Shown: positions 10,472-23,740, counted from the first letter of the stretch. The stretch: DNA of 64,000 nt from Schistosoma mansoni (GCF_000237925.1 NW_017386020.1:434001-498000), one strand, 5' to 3'. Made by a program: numbers and translations. The notes: generated by a model not told the origin, from the letters alone.

Positions 10472-13400
10472 TTATCTTCTTTTTCTTTAATTTAGAAAGT
10501 GAATGGAAATAAATGTACAAAAGACAAATTGGTACTTTGCTTTTATGTCTATATGCATATTCTTACATACTGACTCTCTCCTTTGAGTAACTACTTACAT
10601 ACTGGTCATACAAAACATGTTTATACATATATAGTGATCATTAATTCTGGTTAACTATTAAAGAAAGAGTATATAAATCCGTAAAACATCTTATTATTAT
10701 TCAAGTATTTCATTACATTAATTCATATTGAGTTTCCAAAAACAAACAAAAACAAGAGACAGTTTGACAGTTTATACATACTTAAATAGATTGTTAGTTT
10801 ATCCATTTAGATTTCAAAAGTTGAATACGAACTTAATGGTTAAATGATACATTACTCAATATGAGAAATCCAGTACATATCTTTAATTCATTCGGTTTTC
10901 GATGATTTTTACAGCTTCTATCAGTTCATCTTGAATAATTAGTATTTAATTGAATTTGTTGATTTCCATAAACTATCTAATGAAATAATCATCATCTACT
11001 CCCTTATGAATAGATTCAATACTGATTTCCTAAGTAAAAACGCTGGTGGATAGACTTATTTATGATCGGATATGAGACAATTTCTATTTGATACAAAATC
11101 ACTACAAAGTAATGTATAAATTAGGAGGCTAGGGTTTCATCCAGAATGAATACAGTAATCATTTCACTTTACTCACAAGTTTTTTATACTAGAATCCAAT
11201 ACCCATAAAGAGATACACAAAATAACCGTGTTATACCTTATTTAATATGTATGTATAATGCGTAGAAAGATCCGTAAAACTAGAATGAATAGTAAGAATA
11301 ATTCGGAAATTTTCTTACTACACTAAATATATGGTATTGAATAAAGTGAAGTTCAATAGTGTCAGTCGTGAGACAGATATTATCGATAACTATAGTTAAT
11401 ATTTGCTCCATATTGCTGAGGCTAGACATGAAAACCACTGGATGTTAACTTATTAGTTCTAAGTTCACTGTGAAACATGAACACCTTTTTTTCGATTCTT
11501 GTATAGGTCATGGAAGAAGATCGAAACTGAGGAATCTCACGACTAGGAAAAAACAACTACCTAATACTCTCTGGTTTCAAATGGTTGTTTGCTTAAATTC
11601 AACTTGTAAGGTGAACTAAATAAGTGATCCTTATTGGTCAAGATGTTAACTGATTAAAGTTAGAATTTATACCATGTATCTGATAGAAAGTAAATATTAA
11701 CTCTGTAACTAAATGGATAATGGTGATTTATTTATTTACCCTTATTGTGATTATTTATCTAGTTGACCTTAAATTTTAGATGACAGAAACATAAAGAATA
11801 TCTCATCTCATTTTAATTCATTTACTCATTTATTTACTTAATTTTTAACCTTGATGATTATTTTCAACGGTCAGTCACAAACAATCTATAAGCATTTGAT
11901 GATATACTGAGATGGATGGCCTCTTCTCTCTTATTATTATTACTACTATTCCATTACTATTACCATTATTATTACTACACTGTTTCTCTTCACTTTTAAT
12001 TCATCAAATGATTAAACTAATTGATCTACCCAACTTGACCATCAATAACAACAACAACAACATAGAATGGGTTAAATGTTTCAAAGTCATTTAAAAATTG
12101 TTTACTCTCACTGAAAGAATATGATTGTTTTTAATATGGATATATATATGTGTGTGTACCTGTGTATGTAAGATACATAGCAGAAGCAGAAAATATAGTT
12201 GAATAACGTGAATCATTAAATTGAAAATAAACAAACATTAAATAAGTTACTTTTAAGGAATCAATGGAAATCTAACATTACTACTGATGAACGTCCAGCG
12301 TATGCTGGACCTAAATTTCATGCTGGTTAGCACTCACAGATACTAATCATGTCTTAAAAAATCTTAGTGTTTTAACAAAGATTTGGGGTCTCTTTTAACA
12401 GAGTTATTTGTGTTATAAGGAATGACCAATAAACCTAATATTACCTGGTTTTCAATGGTTGTCCAACTAAAGTCATTTCGCGGTGTGAACTATGATATAT
12501 CTGTCAAACAGTTGTTTTTGTGATAATTTTTTGTAGACCTACTGGCAATTTTTCGACTAATACTTTACAAATAAGTTATTCTATGAGGGATTGTCTCATT
12601 CGAATTTAGTTTTTTATCAGAGATTGAATTCAATTATATAAACACTAATACTCAAAATTAAATAGACAGTTATTTTGTCCTAGTGTGTAATCTCTCAGTA
12701 GAAGTGTGCAACTCCAATCCTAAGAAGGATCTTACCCGCTATATTTATGTCTCAAATCCATAGCCATTTCTGTAGTATGCTGAGTTTGAAACCAACGGTT
12801 CACATTACCAAACTAAATTATTTTATAGTATCTTTATACTGTGATCTATATCTACCAGTCCTAATCAGAATATTAGCTAAATATGCTGTGGGAGAGTTAA
12901 CTCAATAAGTGAAAGTAACACAAGATACTTCCGAGCTATACTTTCACTATGCTTCCAGAAGCTCTTGACACTAACCCTAACTAGTGAGAAAATGTGAGAA
13001 TGCAAGAGATTTATTTTCATTTTAGTGAAAGTAAGTTGGTATTTTTGGAACCTTATAGTGTGTTCTAGAGAATCAACCCTTCAGGATATGGGATTCATGC
13101 CATCTAGTTAAACAGTATCACGGGTCCGGAAGCTCATAACTTCAAATATTAGAAATCCTTCCCTAATGATTTGGACCGAGTTTTTGAAAAATGATGAATT
13201 TTTGCAACATTGTTTAAGTAACTATCACTCAATTACATACTATTCACATTAGTTAGAGAGAACAATAACACATTTATACACAATACGTACGATTTTCTTT
13301 TGATCATTATAACTTTCCAATTGCAACAAACTTTTAATCAACCATTGTTAAACGAATGTCTAATAATGTTGAAAATTATTACTATTTAACCAGTCTCTCA

Positions 13401-13782
13401 ACAATCACACTATGTAATGCTTCTTATCAAAATAAACTACTTAAGTATGATTTGGATTTAAAACTCTTAGGACAATCATTTCAGTTGTCTTTTTTTCAGT
13501 CATGGGTTTGATACTTTATATTCACTTAATACTTTTAGTAACGTGTTATGCACACTTATGCAATGTTAAGTTATCACAATAGATTGTTCTATCCATGAAC
13601 TAAATAATCGATTTACTTGTTCTGGGTGCTTTAATCCCTTCCAGACTTAAACTACAGTTAACTAGTTTATCGGTTGTGGTTTAGTTGATATCTATTCATT
13701 TGTGTTAGAAAGAGTAACAATTTCGTGAATACTTCAACCACTTTTCTTGGAATTTACAGTTTGAATTACATATTACAAAGTT
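10472..13782. other. Gene-free AT-rich stretch
   Basis: No coding evidence. A decayed hammerhead-like relic lies at 11525-11592 (CTGAGGAATCTC, later CTGGTTTCAAATGG) and an element tail relic at 12440-12475. The 60-codon frame at 11912 consists of ATT/ACT triplet-rich low-complexity sequence and is not credible. Confidence 0.6.
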
Positions 13783-13863
13783 GAAATCATGAGTCAATTG
13801 AAAACCTGCAAGCACTGGACGGCCGTTTGGTCCTATTATGGGACTCCTCAGCAGTGCGCATCC
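13783..13863 (-). mobile_element. Family 2 hammerhead element fragment, left arm beside assembly gap
   Basis: The minus strand reads GGATGCGCACTG, CTGAGGA, stem II, stem III ACGGCCGT, GTC and the family-2 3' region. The GAAA box is changed to CAAA, which removes the core G12, so cleavage is not expected. The copy runs into the unknown bases at 13864. A plus-strand copy follows at 14531-14712, so the gap sits between inverted copies. Confidence 0.75.
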
Positions 13864-14063
13864 NNNNNNNNNNNNNNNNNNNNNNNNNNNNNNNNNNNNN
13901 NNNNNNNNNNNNNNNNNNNNNNNNNNNNNNNNNNNNNNNNNNNNNNNNNNNNNNNNNNNNNNNNNNNNNNNNNNNNNNNNNNNNNNNNNNNNNNNNNNNN
14001 NNNNNNNNNNNNNNNNNNNNNNNNNNNNNNNNNNNNNNNNNNNNNNNNNNNNNNNNNNNNNNN
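13864..14063. other. Assembly gap (200 N)
   Basis: Exactly 200 unknown bases. Frames that cross it are artefacts. The gap begins inside an inverted hammerhead element, a structure that commonly disrupts assembly. Confidence 0.98.
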
Positions 14064-14530
14064 AAATGTTATTAAGGGTGAACCTAAATTATACTTCCTT
14101 AGGGTGACATTAGAAACGATTCATTAAATTTCGTATTGAAACGTGAGCGTAATGTTAATCATCCTCTCATAGTCACTTAGACTTTTCAAATCGACGCAAT
14201 GTAGTGTAAGATTTTCGCATCAACGATAACTACCAGTTAGATAGTATGTAAACGTAATTTCGTGTAGAATTATAATGGAATAACTGTTAAGTGAACAAAT
14301 TTTATCGTCGAATATGCGCATCAATACATACATTTGAAATTTCAAATAAACAGCTGGCGATCTAACATCAGCCAATGATCTGAATCTTCGCATATAAGTA
14401 TGTCACCATATATTGTCTCTTCCAGGGATGAATAATAAACTGTACAATAAATGCGGGTTGAGAACAGCTAGTAAAATATAGAATAAGTGTTCCGGCTTCT
14501 GTTCAACAAACCTGTTCTACTTCATACAAG

Positions 14531-14712
14531 GTAATGGGAGGACCTACCAGTCTCGAATCTCGCGAATGCGGGATGGTGGATGCGCACTGCTGAGGAGTCC
14601 CATAATAAGACGAAACGGCTGTCCAGTGCTTGCAGGTTTTTGATGGTGGTCTAGCTTCAATTGACTCATGATTTCAACTTTGAAAAATACTGAAATCTCC
14701 ACAAATCCCCTT
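14531..14712 (+). mobile_element. Family 2 hammerhead element, 5'-truncated
   Basis: It begins within the tRNA-like head (TCTCGAATCTCGCGAATGCGG), then ribozyme, then GTGGTCTAGCTTCAATTGAC and the terminal CTCCACAAATCCCCTTCT. The head lacks the A box. It is the inverted partner of 13783-13863. Confidence 0.8.
14585..14628 (+). ncRNA. Hammerhead ribozyme, family 2
   Basis: Stem I CACTG (14585-14589) pairs with CAGTG (14624-14628). The core is CTGAGGA 14590-14596 and GAAA. Stem II is GTCC/AGAC with one mismatch, stem III ACGG/CTGT with one wobble pair. Predicted cleavage follows GTC at 14623. All fixed core bases are present. Confidence 0.75.
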
Positions 14713-15385
14713 CTAATTACATATTACTGAAAAGTGAACTAATAATGGGTTTTAAAATAAAATATTTGTGGATACTGTTCATTTTAAAGATTGTTTAGGT
14801 CACTAATTAATTTTCTGACTAGATGATCCCTGTAAAATAATCGAGTATTGAACTATTGTTTTGTTGTCTAATAAGACTTCTCAATATCAGTGTGAATTTA
14901 TGAACACAAGGCTCATAAATAGACAACCAGAAATTCACAAACTAGACAGATATATTCATTCAAATGTTTGCTATCTTTCCTAATGGTTCTCGTTCCTTTC
15001 CTTTCCTCTCCTCTATTCAGCTGAATTCATTTACCAATCTATGATGAAATCAATGTAATCTTTACAAACCTTTTTGTGTTTAACATTGTACCAAATATAA
15101 CCAAAGTAAACAGAAATAATTATACCTTAATTTCAGTGAATAAATTTTATTCCCTATTGGTTATTCTATTGAAATGATGGTTAGTGTCGTTCGGGCTTTT
15201 TATTGTATGAATAAGTTTTATTTTTTAATTCCATGAAGTCCACTTCAACATTAATTTCAAGTTGTCTGTACTAAATGTAAATATTTCTACTTATCATTGA
15301 AATAAGAAAAAAAAAGAAAAGCAAATATAAACATGAATTACTTTTTATCGGTAACAGTCTTCCAAATACTATGTGGTTTAAATGT

Positions 15386-15580
15386 CGCACAAGCAAGTGG
15401 CTATCAGGACTCAGTGGCCGAGTGGATAACGCGATGGCGTTTGAAGCGAGGGTACTGGGTTCGAGTCCCAGAGTAAACATCAACTCTGAGATGCAGGTAC
15501 ATCCAGCTGACGAGTCCCAAATAGGACGAAACGCGCGTCCTGGATTCCACTGCTAGCCACTATCCATCTTTGCTTATCAT
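15386..15580 (+). mobile_element. Family 1 (Sm-alpha-like) hammerhead SINE
   Basis: The element has a tRNA-like head with an A box (TGGCCGAGTGG) and a B box (GGTTCGAGTCC), an internal RNA polymerase III promoter layout, followed by a hammerhead and the tail CCACTGCTAGCCACTATCC. This matches what is known of schistosome Sm-alpha elements: tRNA-related promoter plus active hammerhead. The 5' extension seen in the 32267-32607 copy is missing here. It is nearly identical to 17911-18101, suggesting recent spread. The 61-codon frame across it is not a gene. Confidence 0.9.
15501..15545 (+). ncRNA. Hammerhead ribozyme, family 1
   Basis: Stem I ATCCAG/CTGGAT (15501-15506 with 15540-15545), core CTGACGA 15507-15513, stem II GTCC/GGAC, GAAA 15528-15531. 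Stem III is the self-complementary ACGCGCGT with no loop. Predicted cleavage follows the C at 15539. All fixed core bases are intact. The loopless stem III implies two bases of pairing as a monomer or full pairing in a dimer. Confidence 0.9.
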
Positions 15581-15749
15581 TGACTTATTCATTTATCTAT
15601 TGATCAGTCGAATAGTTAAATACAGTCATTTGATATCGATCCAAGTTTCATGGTACTTGACTTCCGCTAACAAAATATGGGTTCAACTTTATAGATCGAA
15701 TCTGAAGTGGTTGGTTTCTTTTCGAAGGTATGGTATTTATAAACTCTTT

Positions 15750-15795
15750 AGTCTGAGTCCCATACTAGAACAAAACGTCAATTTAGTTATCTCTC
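15750..15795 (+). ncRNA. Decayed hammerhead-like relic
   Basis: GTCTGAGTCCCATACTAGAACAAAACG resembles the family-2 ribozyme with the conserved CTGANGA box shortened and GAAA changed to CAAA. Inactive if real. Confidence 0.35.
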
Positions 15796-16998
15796 GTATT
15801 CTGAATGAGGCCATTTTGGGAAGAATATTATCTAAATACTATTTATTTGTTGAGTAATAATCTTTTAAATTGTTGGATGGAAATATTGTGATCAAATACA
15901 ATTGGTCAAGTTGGAATATAGTCGCTAGTTTAGATGCCTCGACAGAATGTCAGTTAACTCTGTAATAGGTCTTTTTTAAAGTCTCAAACTATAAATTTGA
16001 GTAGTATGGGTTAGAATCCCATGGGAAAAGTAAGCCCCTTCAAGATCTTTAACATATATTGTCGATGAGCAGTAACTAGAATGAAAACAAAAGAATTCAA
16101 CAATACTTTTGCTATCCAATTTCAACAACTTAGCAGCACTAAACGCTTTTAATATTACATTGAATTCATATTGAATTATGTCCAAACATATGATTTCTTT
16201 TTACTGGTTTTTAAAAACAAAACAAGAATCATGATTCAAACAGTTTAAAGTTGAAATGGTCATTTAGTTTCAATTCAGTGGTTGTTATTCACCTCCGCAT
16301 TAAGAATTTGTAAACGTTTCAGTTTCAAACGAAATTTAACATTATTTTGACTCCCATGAACTTGGTCTAAGATGTAGGTAAGCCTGTATATTGGTATGGT
16401 AATTGATAAAATTAATTAAAGTAAAAATATAGTTTGGATAAATAGAATAGTAAGATGAGAAATTTTCTATAGTTTGATCAGTTTAAAGTTAGGTTACTTC
16501 ACGAACCCGATTTTAGTTAAACAAACACAGAAAAACAGAGAACTAGGCAGTTGTTTTGTACTAGTAATAGACTTTATAGCTGAACGATGAAGGAGTGAAT
16601 ATAGAAAATTCAAACCTGCCAACTAGAGTATTGTCTTTAGATCACTTAGTTAGTATCCAGTGGTCTGTAATGACAAAAGTTAGAAATATGAACCACTGGA
16701 TAACAACTCAGTGATCTCAAAGTCACTAACTAGGCCCCTGAAAAAGTGAAACATTCACATAGCTATCCAGGGCTACCTGATATAACCTAACTGTCTAAGT
16801 AAGTTAAGTTCCAAGTCATAGAAATTATATTCAATGTTTAATTTTCTACTTAATTGTTAATGATTGTCCAATATTGTCTAATTTTCTCTAATTTTCTTTT
16901 CTACATTACTTAGTAACAATTAATCTATACAACTAAAAAAGGAAAAGATTATTTCTCAAATTAATTATTTCTTCATAAATCATTTGAAATTTTTCTTA

Positions 16999-17028
16999 TT
17001 TGCGTGTGTGTGTGTGGGGGGGGTTTCT
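16999..17028. repeat. (GT)n followed by a G run
   Basis: GCGTGTGTGTGTGTG then a run of G. Simple repeat; neighbouring CA and GT runs lie near 17274-17298 and 17684-17698. Confidence 0.85.
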
Positions 17029-17910
17029 TTTTCAACGCCCACACATACTACTTTATTAAATTTCTATAAATAATATCAGACATGATTCAATCTTTCTTTT
17101 CTATTCTGTAAATGTGTTATTATGAACGTGATTATTATCAGTAGTATTATGATGATAATAAATTGAAAATAATCTGTTAATTGTATTTTTCCTTTCTTAT
17201 TTCTCACATTTCTTTCATACTAATAATCTGTATTAGCTTGCACAGACCATGTAGAAAGTAAAACACTCAAACAGACACACACACACATACACACACAGAA
17301 TGTATTAGAGAGATTGAAACAAGAAAAAAAAAGAACCGGAGAAAAGAGACAGGATAACAATTATGGGTTTTTCTTTTATTTCTTCAAGGATTAACTTGTT
17401 ATTTGTCATTCTTATAGTGTGTTTTTTTCACCTCATTATGTTTGTCCTCTTACATGTGTGTTTTTATGTGTGCGTTTCTATGCATAAATATACTACTTTA
17501 GAAATCGACATATTTTGCCTAATTCCCCATAGATTATCTAGAAGAATTCTATCGTTTTTTTTTAAAATTCTACTTAAAGAAAATGTATGAATGAATACAC
17601 TACTTCTCATCGGAAGATGTAATCTTGTATGTGTACTTGACTGTGCTTGTATTTATGTTTGTATCTATATGTGAGTCTGTATGTGTGTGTGTGTGTGGTG
17701 CAGGATCGGATAAAAGTATCATTATAAGAAACAACAATCTCTTATCAACTGATAAAATCCAATAAATTCAAATGTTGTAGAATAGCTGTCATGTAGAAAT
17801 AAAAAGACATGAACCAATTAGTAATTCAATTTGAAATTAGCTCAATTCTTTCATTAAGAAATTTATGCACAAGTAATCAACACACAAATAAATTTCAACT
17901 TCACCCCATT

Positions 17911-18101
17911 GCACAAGCAAGTGGCTATCAGGACTCAGTGGCCGAGTGGATAACGCGATGGCGTTTGAAGCGAGGGTACTGGGTTCGAGTCCCAGAGTAA
18001 ACATCAACTCTGAGATGCAGGTACATCCAGCTGACGAGTCCCAAATAGGACGAAACGCGCGTCCTGGATTCCACTGCTAGCCACTATCCATCTTTGCTTA
18101 C
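17911..18101 (+). mobile_element. Family 1 (Sm-alpha-like) hammerhead SINE
   Basis: Virtually the same as the copy at 15386-15580: A box TGGCCGAGTGG, B box GGTTCGAGTCC, ribozyme, then the conserved tail ending ATCTTTGCTTACCAT. Just upstream the phrase CTTCACCCCATTGCACAAGC is shared with the 32267-32607 copy, so the true left end may lie near 17895. Confidence 0.9.
18025..18069 (+). ncRNA. Hammerhead ribozyme, family 1
   Basis: Stem I ATCCAG/CTGGAT, core CTGACGA 18031-18037, stem II GTCC/GGAC, GAAA, stem III ACGCGCGT, cleavage predicted after C18063. Identical to the 15501-15545 ribozyme. Confidence 0.9.
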
Positions 18102-18224
18102 CATTTAGTTTTCATATTCAACGAATAATTGAATTTATACTAGGCGGTCACTGGAAGCTAATTAATGTCATATCTAGAGATAGCATTCTGATCACAGATT
18201 GATCTTAGTTGAGGTATTATTGAA

Positions 18225-18365
18225 AACCAGGGAGTATTAGATAAGTAGTTCATCCTAGGTTGGAGCACCTTGGGTGTAGGCTCCCATGATCCAATCAGGA
18301 GTTGAACCTAGGACGTTCGAGTCTAGTTGCAATGACTAGAATGTTAGAACTACTAGGTTGTAGTC
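18225..18365 (-). mobile_element. Decayed tRNA-headed hammerhead element
   Basis: Reading the minus strand, a B-box-like AGGTTCAACTCC precedes a degenerate ribozyme region and the ending CCTGGTTTTCAATA. Old and inactive. A similar minus-strand relic lies at 20108-20240. Confidence 0.45.
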
Positions 18366-21300
18366 GGCTGTCTAGTATCTACTAGTCTTTAATGGGACCC
18401 CAGTCAAAGTCAATCTGTGACTGATATGATCTACAAATTAAATCGACTTAACATAACTCCAACTTTTATCATTACTTACTCCCTAGTGTTGATCGGACGG
18501 TGTCAATCAAGTTATATCACTCAGAATTGTTCTTAAGAGACGATAATGTGTTTTGATGTAGAACACTAATGACAAGAACTCTTGAATTTCTGTCAAGTTT
18601 ATATGAGTGATACCAGTCAGTAAGAGATATTTGTAATTTTAAAGAAATCGGTGCTGCCTTCAGGATTGGAACTCTCACATGTCTGTTGTATCGAAATTAG
18701 AGATATCACTATCAAGCTATTCAGGTCGCAGCAAACTTTGTGTACAAAAGACATGTCTATACACGGTGATGATAATAATGGTGGTGGTTGTGGTAACTCT
18801 TTTCATGTTATCTGGTTTTTACCATTGGTCGAATTCTTAACTCAGTGTTATAACTAAAATGACTTACATATTGACGAAAGTATAGTCACCCTCTCTTATA
18901 ACTAGTCAATTACTGATGACGTATTCTTCAGTAGACCAGTTCCTTAAAATAAGACAACTATTCTGTGGTTCATTTACTGAATATAAGTTCCCCATTATCT
19001 AATTCGAATCATGCTCTCTTTTATTTAACGTGTGGAGACTAGTAATATTATTCGGTTTGTTAAATCGAAGTTGACGAAGCTAGATTAAGAATCTCCGACC
19101 TACTAGTTGTGAGTTGACATTTTTAACCAACAAGCTACAGTATCGTTCTGTAAATTGTGATCTGAATCAAAACTAAGCTACTCTTTTCGTAAATCATTTC
19201 ATGCAGACCACACCACCTGTAAATTAATAAAAAAAATGTACATTTTCAAAAATAGGAACATCTTGAACATACCAGAAAGCGTTTACCATTGAGTTTGGTA
19301 ACTTGGTTCGCTTTATTCATTAAAAAGCATGTATCAAGAGAAGAAAAATATATAAAACTTAATAACAACTGCCAGTGATGGACGCAGTAGTAGGTGCAAT
19401 TGTGTGAAAATTTTTGGTGTGTAGTCATTAGAGAGTAGCGTGTTCAATGAGGACTTGGTTCAATGAAGATTTCTTGAAGTTTGAATGAGAAATGGTGACT
19501 TATGGAGTCATTAAACTTGATAACAAAGTAATTACTCAGAGACTGTATTAAACCAAGATCTAACCATACAAAAAATGGATTATTTTTTATGACGTCCATC
19601 ACTGCATGTCAAATCGGTGGTCTGTAGGTCATTTGCTTGCTACGATAGCTGAATACCCTAGATTCAATTCATGGGGAGATAATTGATAGGTGGTTTTCAG
19701 GAGTCCAGTGTGAGGACAAAATCATCGGTTCAGTGCACTTTGTTATTAATGATTGTCTAGTTTATGCCAGCCCATTATATATCACTTCAGAATTAGTATG
19801 TGTTTAAACTATCCTTGGTAACAAGTAAGTCTTGTTTCATTTACTGTTTATACCATTTGTTTTATTGTTCCACTACTTTAAAATGATATCTTAATAGGCA
19901 AAACACCAGGTTTTCAACCGCATAGGTACTAGATTTAAATCCTACTCCATACACTTCTCTTTTACAAGATGAACCGTATCACTAACAACTCACACCTTAA
20001 TAGAGTAGATCGAAATCATATACTTTTTGTTATCCACTTAATCGGGAATTGCTGAGATTGTTGATTTCGAAGTTTTACACTGCGGATTGATTTTAGTCAG
20101 ACAGATATCGAAAACCAGGAATCGTTGGGTGATTTCGCTTCCTATTATATAACTTTTCATCAATGTATACTAAAGATCGAACCTACGACCCTTAGATCTC
20201 ACAGAGAGTGTACAGCCATCAGACCATTGAGTTGGTATCCAGTTGTTTAGATTTGTGACTTCAATCAGTTCGTAACATTTTTTTAACCATCCAGCAATTC
20301 CATTGGTAGATAATTGCCTCACCCCTGACAAGGTTATTTCCATTCTTATCGTAGCATTAAAATATTTTTTGTATATTGTTGATTCATTTCTATCATTTTA
20401 AATAACTTGCTCATTTTGTTCTACAGTATAATCATATTTTTGGGTAATAAACATGTTTGTTTTATTTGCACTAATGCTCAGTGACAATGAAGCATTCAAA
20501 GGTATTTGGCTGATCATTAGTAAACAAATATTGGGGATGTTTTGTTTGCATTTGTGTTTACTTAATGTACGATTATTGTTATTGTTTACGTTATTGTTAA
20601 AATATTGATGAAAAACAGACACTAAATGGTAAGGAAGACAGTTAGGTAGGATTGTATACTCTGATAAACAAATAACTGTGTACTTTTAGCAAAACAATTT
20701 ACTAACCACATACAACATGGAAGTTTTGCGAAGATGAGTTTAATTTGTAGATGGTATTGGCTATGAATTGACCTCAATGAGCTGAAATTAAAGATATATA
20801 CTGTTTGATGCCAACCCAGTAGTCTACTGGAAAGCATTCATAGGGAAATCTGAAGGTCTTGGGTTAGAACTAGAGCTATTTCTTATGCATGTATTGCTGA
20901 AGAATCATATACATAGTCATAACTACTGTCCTGTTCTTCCTTGCTTTCAATGGTAATCAAATTGTGGTCATCCTGTGACAAATTTCACCAAATTATTATG
21001 AGATGAGTGGGTGGGTTTTAAGTAAAAATGATCTTTCCCCTCTTGTCTGAGTGCCATTTTTCAAAGATGTAGATACTTTTATGGTGGGAGAATTCAGAAA
21101 ATAAAATTCATTCTTCTATCGCCCCCAAGTTTTATCGTGAATTGAACCACTGCATGGTTACTAAAGGCGATTGATAGGAAGGCCTATATTTAGGTTTTGT
21201 ATTCGTTAAAACATACTGGGAATGCACATATGCATTTTTGTCTTAATTATCCTTCTAGTATAGTTGTAGCCCATATTATTTCACAGTCAGAGAAATTGCT

Positions 21301-21985
21301 ATTGAACTATTCATATTTTTATTGGTTGCCTGTAAGGCTGAGATGTTAACACTGATTGATCAATAGGTAACATCAAATGTCATGTTTGTCCGGTCATTTA
21401 GTTCGTCCTATGAATTGGCTTCAATCATCATGATATTACTTGGTATACAGATTCTAATCAGTACTATTGGCTAAAGAACATGACTATATTTTTTACTCAG
21501 TAAAGAATTAACGTAAATCAGTCAGTGTTGAATGGTATAGTTGTCAGACAGTAATGATAATAAGCATTATTTCTAATTGACATTTAAGATACCGAAACTT
21601 GTTTAATAATATCTTCTGGAATAATTTACAAGTGACTTTTATCAAAAATTGACATCAGTTTGAAATTCATCAATAGTACTTTAAGTCACAGCTAGCCCAT
21701 TTAAGATCAAGTTCAGTTCTTTCAAGTCTCATAACAAGCGTATTACAAATTGATTGCCATTTTGGAAATCTGATTGTCTAAAGCTTTAACATCATTCAAT
21801 TTCTAATTATACGATGGGATTCTAAAATGATTAGGAAATTTGCTGTCTAATCTAACTAAATGTCCAGTATCATGGTTACAGTGATCATTAGTGGTAATAT
21901 CCAATGGAGGGGCACTATGTATGGTCCGTTTGCGAACCAGATAGAAACAACTGTACACAGAATCCACAAGCTTACAAGGAATTAT
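18366..21985. other. Gene-free AT-rich stretch with old element relics
   Basis: I see no gene. Relics: minus-strand tRNA/hammerhead debris at 20108-20240 (ends in GAAAACCAGGAATC on the plus strand) and plus-strand debris at 20860-20965 (ATTGCTGAAGAATCATA, later GCTTTCAATGGTAATC). Confidence 0.5.
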
Positions 21986-22085
21986 ACCCAAGAATGCGTA
22001 TTGTCACCTGGGAGTTGGACACTGAGACGAAACGTCAGTCTAATGCTTCCTGGTTTTCAGCAGTTACCTAGGGTCATTTAGTTAC
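21986..22085 (+). mobile_element. Decayed hammerhead element
   Basis: GTTGGACACTGAGACGAAACG then GTCTAATGCTTCCTGGTTTTC preserves the 3' half of a family-2 ribozyme and its following phrase. The CTGANGA box is not recognisable. Inactive. Confidence 0.45.
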
Positions 22086-23734
22086 ATAGGCCATGAAATT
22101 TATCGATTTCCACAAACCCATCACAACAATATCTATTCAAACATCTCCCTTACTCTCTGTCTGAATTCCAATAGTTTTTCTAGCCATCATATGAGTTCGC
22201 ATTACAGTCTGACGTTCAATTATCAGTACTCATCATTATTTTTCCGGTTGCTCTGCTATTATGTAATATTATTGATGTTTCCATCATATTGTTAGGATTT
22301 TTACATAGTTTTTATCGTCAGAAAATTTTTTTTTAATGTATACCCTTTTCTTCTTCTTCTTCTTCTTCCTAACTTGAACACCCACTACTAATAATGACCT
22401 TGATATATTATCTATCCTCTACTTAATTCTCTGCTTTTTTAAGTTATAAATAATTCATTCATATACAGCATTACGTAATTGTATCTTAATCACCGTTAGC
22501 CCTTCTCTCTCTGCATCCATATATCCACCTATTTAGTTATAAATGTTGTTTCTTATATATTTCTACTTATTTGATATGTCAAATAAATTAATATCTATGT
22601 ACATAATGTTTAGTATTTCTATGTGTTTGATTTAAATAATCTTACAATTACTGTACTAGACTTTATTGAATTTCTTTTTATTCAGTTTAAAAATCAATTT
22701 GCTTAGAGATTTTCCATAGTTTCAATGTGATTTGTATAGGTTCCAATGTAAGTTACAGACATTAAGAGATGATATATTTTTCTTCGAACTAGTTGGTGTG
22801 ATTAGAGATAGATGAAACAATTAATATACAACAATATATCAAGGAAGACAATCAAAGGTGATGAATGTGAAGAACGGAAAAGACAAAATTACACACACAA
22901 AAATGCATGTTATCCTCTGAATAAGATTGAATGAAATAAAAATTATCAAGTTATATATCTAGTATTTCAGAAGATATAATAAACAATCGGAATACATATC
23001 ATCAAAGTGAGACTATCACATTGAAAAGATCGTCAATTGGTCGTTATTATAACAGCAATCTCAGCAAGTTCGAAGGTGGTTTTTATCACGGACCGATATC
23101 CACTAAGGGAATTTCGAAGACCTGAGATAGGTGTATACTGTATATCTCTCGCTCCCCTACATACATACATAAGACTATCTCCGAGACACATACATTTCAA
23201 AATGAGTGCGATACTACCGAAATTATCATTGAGCTCGATAACCAGTTGTTCATTTCTTCTAACTTTAATCTGTTCAAATATTAGTATGAATAAAATACAT
23301 TATCCAAACACCTAATACTTGTCTTCAAAGAGATTGTGACGCATAAAAAATTTCAAAGTACCATCATAAAAGTATTTCATAATCACTAAATAATGATTTT
23401 CTGTTCATCATATTTGCATTTTGCTTACCTATTAAAACAGGAAATTCTTAAGAACAAACAGACCTAGACTAGACGTCTTAACAACTGACCACTGACCGAC
23501 AGTGGGTGTAACTTCATGGTCTTAATATATGGTATTCTGACAAAGTCTATGGTGACATGTACATTCAATAATTTTGTAATGACAAAAACAAAGACCACAT
23601 TTTTTTTCTTTATTTGTGACATTTTATGCGTAACCACATGTTTATTCAATATCTATTGTTTGTCTGTATCAATTATAAAACAGACACTATAAATTGTATG
23701 GCTTTAATACATATATATACATATATATAGATGG
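22086..23734. other. Gene-free stretch
   Basis: AT-rich sequence with a TTC triplet run near 22347-22368. The stretch 23040-23230 is less AT-rich and may be an old repeat that I cannot name. A TATATAC run at 23708-23730 sits just before the Penelope fragment. Confidence 0.5.
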
Positions 23735-23740
23735 AAAGTT

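Noticed and set aside
13789-14127. Frames of 82-112 codons
   Set aside because: They run through 200 unknown bases and are artefacts.
15416-15476. tRNA gene
   Set aside because: A and B boxes are present, but the sequence continues into a hammerhead and recurs as a repeat; the cloverleaf is not complete, so it is a SINE head.
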